Program-made: the position numbers and the translations under genes
Shown here: in pieces, positions 43,352 to 51,395 of the stretch
How positions within the stretch are numbered: the first letter of the stretch is position 1
How the letters are laid out: every line of letters begins with the position of its first letter
The notes under the pieces: model-generated
Seen by the model: only the letters and a program-made list of their open reading frames with translations
Database searches by the model: none
Told to the model about the DNA's origin: nothing
NCBI GenBank assembly: GCA_964634255.1
Contig: CAZWJC010000003.1
Coordinates: 1 to 64,000, forward strand
Reading direction: 5' to 3'
DNA from: MWDV01 sp964634255
GTDB lineage: Bacteria > Verrucomicrobiota > Verrucomicrobiia > Limisphaerales > MWDV01
DNA length: 64,000 nt

Positions 43352-44646
43352 ACCGCCTCCCGTGTTTCTTCAAGATACTCCCGCAAACGGACCTGCATGC
43401 CTTCAACGTCGGCCTTCGAAAAAACCGTCGTGCGATAACTCAAGCCCATGTTCACCCGGTCACCGATAGTCGTCACAGACAACACCAACGGCGTCGCCGG
43501 ACCGGTCGAAACGCCCCGGAAATAGTCCAAGAGCGCGCCGCCGGATGTTTGTTCCCAGAGGGAATTCAAGTTCATGTTCGTTATGCCGCCCCACAGCGGG
43601 TAGTTCTTTGGATAAAACATCCGTCGCCGTTCGGGCGAGAAGAATCGGAGGAGGAAACGAGCAATTGCGAGGTCTAGCGGTGTCGCCAGGTAAAGTTTTT
43701 GGCGTTTGATGACAGCGGTCTGTTGCTGAACGTCCTCCGCCAGCTTTCGCAAGCTGATCCCCGCCGGCACTTCGTGCGTCACGGTGAACGAGCCCAAGAA
43801 AAGCCCGAAGGTGCCACGGCTCTCCACCTTCAGGTCTTTGCGCAGATTGACAATGCAGCCGAGGGAGAGCTTCCGGCGCTTCCGCGCGCGGTCTCGCCCG
43901 CCGGCACAGGGGGACACCGACTTCAGCAGCAATGCCATCAACAGGTCGTTGATCGTGACGGCCCAACGTTTGGCAGCCACAAGCAAGCATCGCAGTTCTC
44001 CCGGCGACAGGGAGAGGAGTGAGAAACCGTTGGTCATGTTGCCCGTATCGTCATAGTGCACGCGGCGTGTTTGGCGTGAATTGCGAAACTGCGCGGGCAG
44101 AGCCAGCAACTTATGCACTAACACCATGGGATGACGCCACAAAAGATGATTGCGACTGTCGGGATAAAGTTCAAGATGGGCCGGCCTCCCCGTCTCGTCG
44201 TGCCCGATGTAGTCCGTCACGATATTCTTCAGGAGATACACCACGGACTCAGCATCCGCCGCAGGATGGAAATAGACCAACCCCAGAAAGCACGAATCAT
44301 CCGCGGTCACCACCAGAAATCGGAACGGGCAGAACGGTCGTGCAGTATCAAACGGCACGTTCAATTGCCGCTCCATCTCGGATGCCAACACCCGCTGCGG
44401 GTTCTCTGCGCCGGAGAGAATTTGAATCTCACAGTCCGCTGGGCCGGTGTCATACTCAAAAGTCGATCCCGCTCCACTCAGACTCAGACGAGTAAGGCCG
44501 CACTTTTCCAATGTGCCGCGGATGCCGGTTCGCAGGCGCGCGATGTCCGGCTTGCCCCGAAGTTGTGCCACGTGAATGGCACTGTAGGGGTGCAGTTCGT
44601 TCCACAGCACCATGCTTCGCTGAAAAATGTTGAGTCGGCCCTGCAT
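43348..44646 (-). CDS. Condensation-domain-like acyltransferase (PapA/WES/NRPS C-domain fold)
   Basis: This 432-aa protein looks like a stand-alone condensation-fold acyltransferase. The active-site region reads YFHPAADAESV (residues 125-135). It fits HHxxxDG with the first His replaced by Phe126, the catalytic His127 kept, D131 kept and Gly replaced by Ala. The later WGGITNMNLNSLW segment may correspond to the conserved DFGWG-like strand. Such enzymes make ester or amide bonds using acyl-ACP or acyl-CoA. It is the first gene of the cluster, 377 nt from the divergent WecA-like gene. Confidence 0.75.
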   Translation of the reverse strand: MQGRLNIFQRSMVLWNELHPYSAIHVAQLRGKPDIARLRTGIRGTLEKCGLTRLSLSGAGSTFEYDTGPADCEIQILSGAENPQRVLASEMERQLNVPFDTARPFCPFRFLVVTADDSCFLGLVYFHPAADAESVVYLLKNIVTDYIGHDETGRPAHLELYPDSRNHLLWRHPMVLVHKLLALPAQFRNSRQTRRVHYDDTGNMTNGFSLLSLSPGELRCLLVAAKRWAVTINDLLMALLLKSVSPCAGGRDRARKRRKLSLGCIVNLRKDLKVESRGTFGLFLGSFTVTHEVPAGISLRKLAEDVQQQTAVIKRQKLYLATPLDLAIARFLLRFFSPERRRMFYPKNYPLWGGITNMNLNSLWEQTSGGALLDYFRGVSTGPATPLVLSVTTIGDRVNMGLSYRTTVFSKADVEGMQVRLREYLEETREAV

Positions 44647-45022
44647 AGGCGCGGTCTGCAGCTGGCAAGGATCGCCTTTGCCTGCGGCACTCGATTACGG
44701 GCAGGATATTCTTCATGGCTGCTGGAAACAAGGGTTAGCGTTGTTCGCCGTGGATACGAGATGGGGGGGGTAAACTTGTGTCACACGAAGAAGGCGGTCG
44801 CATGAGCCAACCGAAGTGGTTACAACTGCGTCCGTCCTTATTGAGTCAACACGACTCGCTTGAAGGTCAGCAGCAACGACCGCAAGTCCGAACGACACCG
44901 AGCCATTGGCCGTCTCGAATTCCAGACTTGCGGCAGACAGGCCGGAATGGCTTAGCATATCGGCGTCGAGATGCTGTAGCGTTGCCGGTTGGCGCACCTG
45001 TGTTTCAAAACACGGGAGCAGG
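44647..45022. other. Divergent intergenic region between the lipid cluster and the WecA-like gene
   Basis: This 376-nt region has no convincing gene. On the minus strand TTGTTT (44731-44726), 17 nt, and TATCCT (44708-44703) make a weak promoter candidate for the lipid cluster. An 8-G run lies at 44763-44770. On the plus strand a purine-rich GGGAGCAGG directly precedes the WecA-like ATG. Confidence 0.4.
44703..44731 (-). promoter_or_regulatory. Weak promoter candidate for the lipid cluster
   Basis: TTGTTT, a 17-nt spacer and TATCCT on the minus strand would start a leader of about 50 nt before the ATG at 44646. Spacing is ideal but both hexamers are only partly matched. Confidence 0.3.
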
Positions 45023-46528
45023 ATGCATCTCACAATCGGACATCGTGTGAGTAATTGGTCCATTATCGTTTGTTTCGCGTTCGGCCTAGCTGTCACTTGG
45101 CCGTTGGTTCCGCTGATCATCCGCCGGTCACAGGGCATGGCGATCGCGCGCGGCCATTCCTTCCACCAAACCCATACTGCCCCCGTCCCTCGGTTCGGTG
45201 GGTTGGCCTTGGCTGTCACGTTCGTCCTGGTAGTCATCGGCGCGCAGTTGTTCCTCGATATCCCCGCAGACCGTTTGCAGGACAATATCGGACTGGCATT
45301 AACGTCGCTGGCCATGTTTGGCTTGGGCTTCGCCGACGACATCAAGCCCATGGGAGCGCGGAAAAAGCTCCTTGGGCAGATTGTGATCGCACTGGCTGCG
45401 GCAATCTGGGTTTCCCGGATTCAGGTCTTCAAGCACCCGCTCTCGGGTAACACTATAGATCTTGGCTGGTGGGGACTGGTCATCACCGTGGTCTGGTTGG
45501 TGACGTTCACGAACTTGATCAATCTGATTGATGGGATTGATGGGTTGGCGGTGGGCCTTTCGCTGATGTTAATGGCGCTCCTGGCCTACGTGGGCAGTGC
45601 GGGAGGATCCATCCTGCCGGTGGCCTGCTCGGCAGCCATGGCGGGCGCCCTCCTGGCCCTGCTGCGCTACAATTTTCCCCCGGCGAAGATCTACCTGGGT
45701 GACGGTGGGGCCTATTTCATGGGCTTTCTCATCGGAATCCTGTCCATGCGCCAGTCGCAAAAGGGCACAGTGGTGGCGGCCTTGGTAGCCCCATTATTTG
45801 CCCTCGCCCTGCCGATACTCGACGTCACGTTGGCTATCCTCCGTCGGGGCATCAAAGGCGTGCCCATCTTCCGGGCGGATCGAAAGCACCTCCATCACCG
45901 GCTAATGGATGAAGGCTTTTCGCGTCGCGATACCGTGCTCATTCTCTACGGGTTTTCCGTGGTATGCTTGCTTGCTGCCTTCGGGGTTTTTTGGTCGAAA
46001 GGCAGTTGGGGGCCGGTTTCGCTGGGTCTGCTTTGCCTCATCGTGTTGGTGGCGGCTGGCAGACTAAAATTCGCGCGGGAATGGTTCAACGTTGGCCGGG
46101 TACTTGGAGACTCGCTCGAAGTCCGGAAAGAGTCGCAATATGCCCTCGCTTTGATCGCGTGGTTCGAGTTGGAAGCTGAGCGCAGTCCCTCTGCTGAAGC
46201 CTTGTGGGTGGACTATGAATTCTTGGTGCGAAAGGTGGGTTTCGTGCGCGCAACATTGGATTACAATGGCACGCAGCGCGCCTGCGAAGGGGAAATCCCG
46301 GCCTGCCCATCGCCAGTCAAGCGGAGCGTGGCATTGCACCACACCAGTCACCGATCCTTGGAGTTCGCGGCTGATCCGGAGCGCATGCCCTCGCGCGTGT
46401 TCGACCAGTTGTGCGATTTGACAGCCGAGGCGTGGCTACGCGGCGTCAACCGCTGGGAGGCCAGCAATGGCCGCCCTCTTGAGTTCGCCACACCCGTTGT
46501 GCAGTCCCCTCCTCCAGCGCGCCCTTAG
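45023..46528 (+). CDS. WecA/TagO-like undecaprenyl-phosphate sugar-1-phosphate transferase with C-terminal extension
   Basis: This 501-aa membrane enzyme should transfer a sugar-1-phosphate (often GlcNAc-1-P) to undecaprenyl phosphate to begin an envelope glycan. About ten hydrophobic segments are present. The family motifs are all there: FADDIKPMG, NLIDGIDGLAVG, GDGGAYFMGF and HLHHRLMDEG. The transferase core ends near residue 350. A soluble tail of about 140 residues follows, without a recognised domain. The ATG at 45023 is preferred over 44906 because it starts the first membrane helix and has a GGGAGCAGG ribosome-binding-like stretch. Confidence 0.9.
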   Translation: MHLTIGHRVSNWSIIVCFAFGLAVTWPLVPLIIRRSQGMAIARGHSFHQTHTAPVPRFGGLALAVTFVLVVIGAQLFLDIPADRLQDNIGLALTSLAMFGLGFADDIKPMGARKKLLGQIVIALAAAIWVSRIQVFKHPLSGNTIDLGWWGLVITVVWLVTFTNLINLIDGIDGLAVGLSLMLMALLAYVGSAGGSILPVACSAAMAGALLALLRYNFPPAKIYLGDGGAYFMGFLIGILSMRQSQKGTVVAALVAPLFALALPILDVTLAILRRGIKGVPIFRADRKHLHHRLMDEGFSRRDTVLILYGFSVVCLLAAFGVFWSKGSWGPVSLGLLCLIVLVAAGRLKFAREWFNVGRVLGDSLEVRKESQYALALIAWFELEAERSPSAEALWVDYEFLVRKVGFVRATLDYNGTQRACEGEIPACPSPVKRSVALHHTSHRSLEFAADPERMPSRVFDQLCDLTAEAWLRGVNRWEASNGRPLEFATPVVQSPPPARP

Positions 46529-46570
46529 TCCTTTCAACCTGTCCCCGAGCTTCGGCAATCCAGCTGCGCA

Positions 46571-49500
46571 TCACGGTTTGCCGCGATCGAGCAACTGGCG
46601 CACTCGGGTCGCCAGTTCCTCTGCGTTGAATGGCTTCTGGAGAAACTGCACACCTTCCTCCAACACGCCTTGCCGACTGATAACATCCGCCGTGTAACCC
46701 GACATGAACAGACATTGGATGCCCGGCTTGAATTGCTCAACCCGCTGTTTCAACTCCAGCCCGTTCATGCCCGGCATGACGACATCCGTAATCAGCAGGT
46801 GGATGGACTCGGCGTGCGCTCGCGTTTGCAGCAACGCATCCTCCGGCGTGTGGGCGGCCAGCACGGTGTACCCCTGCCGCTGTAGAAAGCGTTCGCCCAG
46901 CTTCAAGATTTGTTCCTCATCCTCCACAAGCAAGATAGTCTCGTTGCCCCGCGGCAGCTTTCCTCGGCCCGACTCGGTGCTTCGATCCGTTTCTTCACAG
47001 CAACGTGGCAGGCAGATGTTGATCGCAGTACCCTTCCCCAGTCCGGAATGTACTTTGATCAGACCGCCATTCTGTTTGACAATGCCGTACACCGTCGCCA
47101 GACCAAGCCCGGTGCCCTTGCCGACTTCTTTGGTGGTGAAGAACGGTTCGAAGAGATGTTCCAAGACTTCCGGACTCATGCCGGGCCCATTGTCGCTCAC
47201 ACACAACAAGACGTATTCACCGGGCACACCGTCAGCATACGTGGCCGCATCGACGGCGTTGAGGGTGAGATTGCAGGTCTCCAGCGTCACCTTACCCACG
47301 CCGTCAATGGCATCGCGCGCGTTCACGGTCAGGTTGGCGAGAATCTGATCCAGTTGAGCGGGATCCATCTTCACCCGCCAGAGGACGCGTCCCGGGACCC
47401 ATGCCAGTTGGATGTCCTCGCCGATGAGTCGTTGGAGCATCTTGAGCATACTGGCAACCACCTCGTTCAAGTCGAGCACCTTCGGCATCACCGTCTGCCG
47501 CCGGGCGAAGGCCAAGAGCTGGCGGGTTAAATCGGCTGAGCGCCGTGCCGCTCGCTGCGCCTCTTCAAGGTCGCTCCGGACGGGACTGCCCGGGGACACT
47601 TGTTGCAGGCTGACATCCAGGTTGCCAAGGATGACCTGCAGCATATTGTTAAAATCGTGGGCCACGCCCCCCGCTAACCGCCCCACGGATTCCATCTTTT
47701 GCGCCTGCACCAACTGCGTCTGGAGTTTCGCGCGCTCCGCTTCCGCCTGCCTCCGCAGGGTGACATCCCGGAACTGACTCAGGACCAGCGACTCAAAGCC
47801 CGGTTGCTCCAGCATGGCGTTGGTGACACCGAACCAGACCTTCTTTCCATTCCAAAGCGCCAATTCCTCCTCCACGTGCTGGAGAATCGTCCGGCTCTCG
47901 AAGCGACGGTGGTAGCTATCCAGTATTCGAGCTCGTTGATCCTCCTGGTAGGCGACGGCTAGAGAATGGCCCTCCAGCTCCTCCCGCGGTTTGCCGACCA
48001 TCCGGCAATACGCTTCGTTCACCTTCACTGTGCTGCCCAGAGCATCCGACAGCCGCATCCCTTCCGCGGAGGTCTCCCACACCAAGGAAAGGCGTTTCTC
48101 CAAGGCGGCTTCGGACTCGATGCGTTTTCGGATCTGCTCGGCTTTCTCCTGCACTTGGCGGCGCAACAAATACACCCACGCCAACACGGCCGCCACTACC
48201 AACAGGAAGCCGGCCCCCATCAGGACCGCGTGCCGCGGCGTCCACCACGAAGGCGCGAGCAGCACTTGCACATCGTCCGCGGAGCGCAGCAGCAGACCAA
48301 AGGACCGCGGCTCATTCCGGTTGTCCGGCTGCACGCGACAAACCCCGGTGAGCCGCACCACACTTCCTGCCCGCCAGGATGGGATTGTCAGGTTGGTTTC
48401 CGCGGATTCGAACTGAGCGGGAAACACCACCGCACCACTCTGCACGATCAGGGACGACAACGCGGAGCCGCCAGGGTCGTTCCGCAACTGCCCTTCCATC
48501 ACAACCAACTCCCGATCAAAACGTCCTTGGGGGAGAATCGTCTCCGCCGATGCCACCCTTGCGGTAACCGTCAAGGATTCCTGACTTCGCTGGAATAAGG
48601 CCTCCTCCAGGCAGTTTGCCAATCCGTCCGCCGCCGGATAGCCCACTACGTCCAACACCTCCCCGACCGTCACGCGCCCCTGCTGGGCCGGCTTGGCGAG
48701 AATGGCCCCGGTTTCATCCTGCAGGTAGAACTGATGCTCCGCCCCCTGCAACGTGACTTGACCCCGCACGCGCACCCGTTGCAGCCCCAGCAGAGACAGC
48801 GACTCGCGATTGACCGTGTTGATGGGCCGCGAGGCGATCGCAAAAACGTCTCCAGGTGCGGGCATGACAACATTGATCGCCTCCTCATTGGGCACGCGGA
48901 GTTGCACGCTCACCCATTGATCCCGGCTGTTCAAGACGCCCGTGCAAACGCCCCGCAGTCGCACTCGGGCGTTGACCAAGCGTCGCAGCCCCGCAGCCTC
49001 ACCCGGCGTGGGCACTACCGCTTCAAATGCACCCTGCTCACCGACCACCTTGAGCATGACGTGCCCCGGTTGATCAGCAACCGAACGGACCACGCCCTCC
49101 AGTTCAACCCAAGCGCAATCGTAAGCTTCCGAAAACAGGACGGGCAGATCCACATGAAGCGGTTCCGGAAAACTTGCCGTCCCCAGAGGTCGCAAGGTCG
49201 CATCCACTATCATGCGCGCAATCCCGCCGGCGTCCGTCACACCTTCCACGTCCACCCATTCGCCGGGTCGCAACCCACCACGCCACGCCCGCACGAAGAG
49301 CGCACCGGTGTTGTCCTGCAAGAAGAAATGAGGCCAGGCCGGATCCGCATACGTGACCACGCCTTGGAGGCGCACTGGAAGACGCTCCGCCGCCCTTGTC
49401 TTGCTCAAGGTCCGAACCTCCCGCACCGTCCGGAGCACCTCGATCGCAGCGGCATTGGTTTCTCGTCCGGCAGTTGGAGATGTGCTCTCCGGCGGGGGCG

Positions 49501-50485
49501 AGTGTGTTGCGTCTTCCAAAAAAACTTCCCGATCCACGATCGCGGGAAAACCCCAAACATCCACGGCGTCATCTACCGCGATCGTCTTGCGGGTTGGGCT
49601 GACGACAAGGATCGTCCCCGTAGCATCGCGCACGACCAGTGAACTGGCCCGATTCGCTGAAGGCCCCTGTTTCCCCGTCACCACGCCTCGAACTCGCACC
49701 CGCGGAGAAATCTCGCCCGTCTGTTTCATCGCGAGAACCTCGCGGATGGGAGTGATCGCGATTTCGGACAACGGCAACGGCGGACTCGCTACGACCACGT
49801 TAGTCAGGCCAGGGATAAACAAACCCACACCTGTCACGCCGTTACCCTGATACCGGCTGGCGCAGACACCTTGAATTCTCACTCGGGCGCCAACCAAGCT
49901 GGCATGCTCGACGCTTTGAGGCGGAATGTGCCGCACGTAGTTCAACAGGCGCGTGCTGCCAGCGAGCACCTCCAGTTTCATCCGCTCACCCAACACCTCG
50001 ACTTCGCGAACGACCCCGCCGACCTCCACCCATTGGCCGGACAACTTCCCCGACCAGAGATCGCCCTCTGTTGCAATAGTCGGAACCGGCAGCGGCCTCC
50101 GTCCCAGAGCGCGCAACTGAGGTTGCGCCACGACAGCACTCGGGTCGCCGACGGCGGTGACTCCACGCAGTTCGACCTCGTCCCCAATGCTAACCTCGGT
50201 CGCAACATCCCGAGCCGCAGCAGAGTGACCACGGGCACCATCGTGCAGGAATAAGAGATTCCAAGCTGGATCTGTGTAAGTCACCACAGCTCGAACCTGC
50301 ACCGGTAATCCGCGGGCCACGTCCTCGCGGCTCAAGTCAACTAACTCGCCGAAACTGGAGATAACCTCTGGATGGGCAGCAGCCACCACATCGCCGGCTG
50401 CCAGCATGTAAAGCCATACCGCCCAGCACCAGCGCAGAACGATCTGACACGTGTGGGAGAAATCAGTCGCGGCTGTTACGCGCAT
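46571..50485 (-). CDS. Hybrid sensor histidine kinase with repeated OB-like modules
   Basis: This protein of about 1304 aa senses through a long N-terminal region exported past a signal/TM segment (VLRWCWAVWLYMLAAGDVVAA). The region holds at least four similar beta-rich modules: VQVRAVVTYTDPAWNLLFLH, VRVRGVVTGKQ, VRLQGVVTYADPAWPHFFLQ and VRVRGQVTLQGAEHQFYLQ. They resemble OB-like beta folds. A TM helix (VLMGAGFLLVVAAVLAWVYL), a PAS domain, HisKA with GGVAHDFNNMLQ, HATPase (NARDAI, DNGPGMSP, GTGLGLATV) and a C-terminal receiver (LLVEDEEQILK, TDVVMPGMNG) follow. ATG at 50485 is chosen to place the signal helix near the start. The ligand is unknown. Confidence 0.88.
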   Translation of the reverse strand: MRVTAATDFSHTCQIVLRWCWAVWLYMLAAGDVVAAAHPEVISSFGELVDLSREDVARGLPVQVRAVVTYTDPAWNLLFLHDGARGHSAAARDVATEVSIGDEVELRGVTAVGDPSAVVAQPQLRALGRRPLPVPTIATEGDLWSGKLSGQWVEVGGVVREVEVLGERMKLEVLAGSTRLLNYVRHIPPQSVEHASLVGARVRIQGVCASRYQGNGVTGVGLFIPGLTNVVVASPPLPLSEIAITPIREVLAMKQTGEISPRVRVRGVVTGKQGPSANRASSLVVRDATGTILVVSPTRKTIAVDDAVDVWGFPAIVDREVFLEDATHSPPPESTSPTAGRETNAAAIEVLRTVREVRTLSKTRAAERLPVRLQGVVTYADPAWPHFFLQDNTGALFVRAWRGGLRPGEWVDVEGVTDAGGIARMIVDATLRPLGTASFPEPLHVDLPVLFSEAYDCAWVELEGVVRSVADQPGHVMLKVVGEQGAFEAVVPTPGEAAGLRRLVNARVRLRGVCTGVLNSRDQWVSVQLRVPNEEAINVVMPAPGDVFAIASRPINTVNRESLSLLGLQRVRVRGQVTLQGAEHQFYLQDETGAILAKPAQQGRVTVGEVLDVVGYPAADGLANCLEEALFQRSQESLTVTARVASAETILPQGRFDRELVVMEGQLRNDPGGSALSSLIVQSGAVVFPAQFESAETNLTIPSWRAGSVVRLTGVCRVQPDNRNEPRSFGLLLRSADDVQVLLAPSWWTPRHAVLMGAGFLLVVAAVLAWVYLLRRQVQEKAEQIRKRIESEAALEKRLSLVWETSAEGMRLSDALGSTVKVNEAYCRMVGKPREELEGHSLAVAYQEDQRARILDSYHRRFESRTILQHVEEELALWNGKKVWFGVTNAMLEQPGFESLVLSQFRDVTLRRQAEAERAKLQTQLVQAQKMESVGRLAGGVAHDFNNMLQVILGNLDVSLQQVSPGSPVRSDLEEAQRAARRSADLTRQLLAFARRQTVMPKVLDLNEVVASMLKMLQRLIGEDIQLAWVPGRVLWRVKMDPAQLDQILANLTVNARDAIDGVGKVTLETCNLTLNAVDAATYADGVPGEYVLLCVSDNGPGMSPEVLEHLFEPFFTTKEVGKGTGLGLATVYGIVKQNGGLIKVHSGLGKGTAINICLPRCCEETDRSTESGRGKLPRGNETILLVEDEEQILKLGERFLQRQGYTVLAAHTPEDALLQTRAHAESIHLLITDVVMPGMNGLELKQRVEQFKPGIQCLFMSGYTADVISRQGVLEEGVQFLQKPFNAEELATRVRQLLDRGKP

Positions 50486-50655
50486 ACCCCGAACAACATT
50501 CTCCACACTTCTGCCCGTTTCGTGCCGCTGCCTGCTGATGGAAGAACACGCGGGCAGTCTGGTTAGGTTGCGGACCGATGTCAACGCCTGCAGCGCTCGT
50601 GGCAGGCAAGGCTTACAGAACGCCCTTTCTCAAGACACCCGCCAATAGCCAGGCT

Positions 50656-51273
50656 TTAGCGCTTACCGTAGAGCTTCCGCAGCACTTCAGCGTTGTAGCT
50701 GCGCGTACCGCCGACAACCGGGCGAATTTTCACCGAGTCCTTTACGATCTCCACCACCACACCGGTGAACCCGGCGACGTCCACGTGCTTGCCGTAGGCA
50801 CACCCCGGAAAGTCCGGCTGGCTGGCGAGCAGTTGGATTGGCTGCACCGGCGCCGTGTAATCAGGCTCGGCGATAAAGACGCGAGGTGGCGCACTGGTCT
50901 TGGAGTCGGCGGGCGGCTGCGCGTCCTCCACCGCCTGCAGCGGCGGCTCGTAACGTTCCGGTGGAGCGTAAAGCGTCTTGAGTCGGTTGGCATTGAAGCT
51001 CTGCGTTATGCCATCCGGAGATCTCACCTTAATGGATTGGTTGACGACGTCCACCACGACCCCCGCAAAACCCCGGATTTCGATGTAGAGCCCTCGGGCG
51101 CACTGCGGAAAACCAGATCGCCCCGCGACGTCTTCAATTGGCAATGGCGTACCGGAGAAATCCGGCGCGGCGATGGCTTCCCGTATCGGTGCATCTGAGG
51201 CTACTGATGACGTTGTTTCTGGTGTCGTGCGCGTTTGCATGAGCCAATCATTTTCGCAGGGTTCGTCCTCCAT
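50656..51273 (-). CDS. Unrecognised protein with an exact internal duplication
   Basis: This 205-aa protein has no family I recognise. Residues 34-102 and 134-202 are two ungapped copies of a 69-residue module offset by exactly 100. Shared motifs are AxPD near the start, FPxCAxG, GFxGVVVxxV, SxKxR, NAxxLxxLY. The module is beta-rich (GFAGVVVDVV and GFTGVVVEIV) and may form an SH3-like or KOW-like barrel. A Pro-rich linker joins the copies. No signal peptide is evident. Met1 at 51273 and Met12 at 51240 are both possible starts. It lies between two large sensor kinases, but any link to them is unproven. Confidence 0.75.
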   Translation of the reverse strand: MEDEPCENDWLMQTRTTPETTSSVASDAPIREAIAAPDFSGTPLPIEDVAGRSGFPQCARGLYIEIRGFAGVVVDVVNQSIKVRSPDGITQSFNANRLKTLYAPPERYEPPLQAVEDAQPPADSKTSAPPRVFIAEPDYTAPVQPIQLLASQPDFPGCAYGKHVDVAGFTGVVVEIVKDSVKIRPVVGGTRSYNAEVLRKLYGKR

Positions 51274-51395
51274 GGCGAATCCATTCTGCGAGAAATGGCT
51301 GGCTTGCTACTTCGCCAAGCTTGCCATTTTCCGTTCAGCAGAACACGCTCAACCCAGCGCAGATTCTGCCGATAACGATGTAGCGCATCATCGTC

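Noticed and set aside
34941..44646. Calling the lipid cluster an aryl-polyene locus
   Set aside because: No ammonia lyase, AMP ligase or thioesterase is present, and a FabL-like enoyl reductase is, so the product is unlikely to be a conjugated aryl polyene. Kept as a related but distinct system.
44763..44770. 8-G run as a phase-variation tract
   Set aside because: It lies in non-coding DNA about 100 nt from the nearest start and not between promoter elements I can support.
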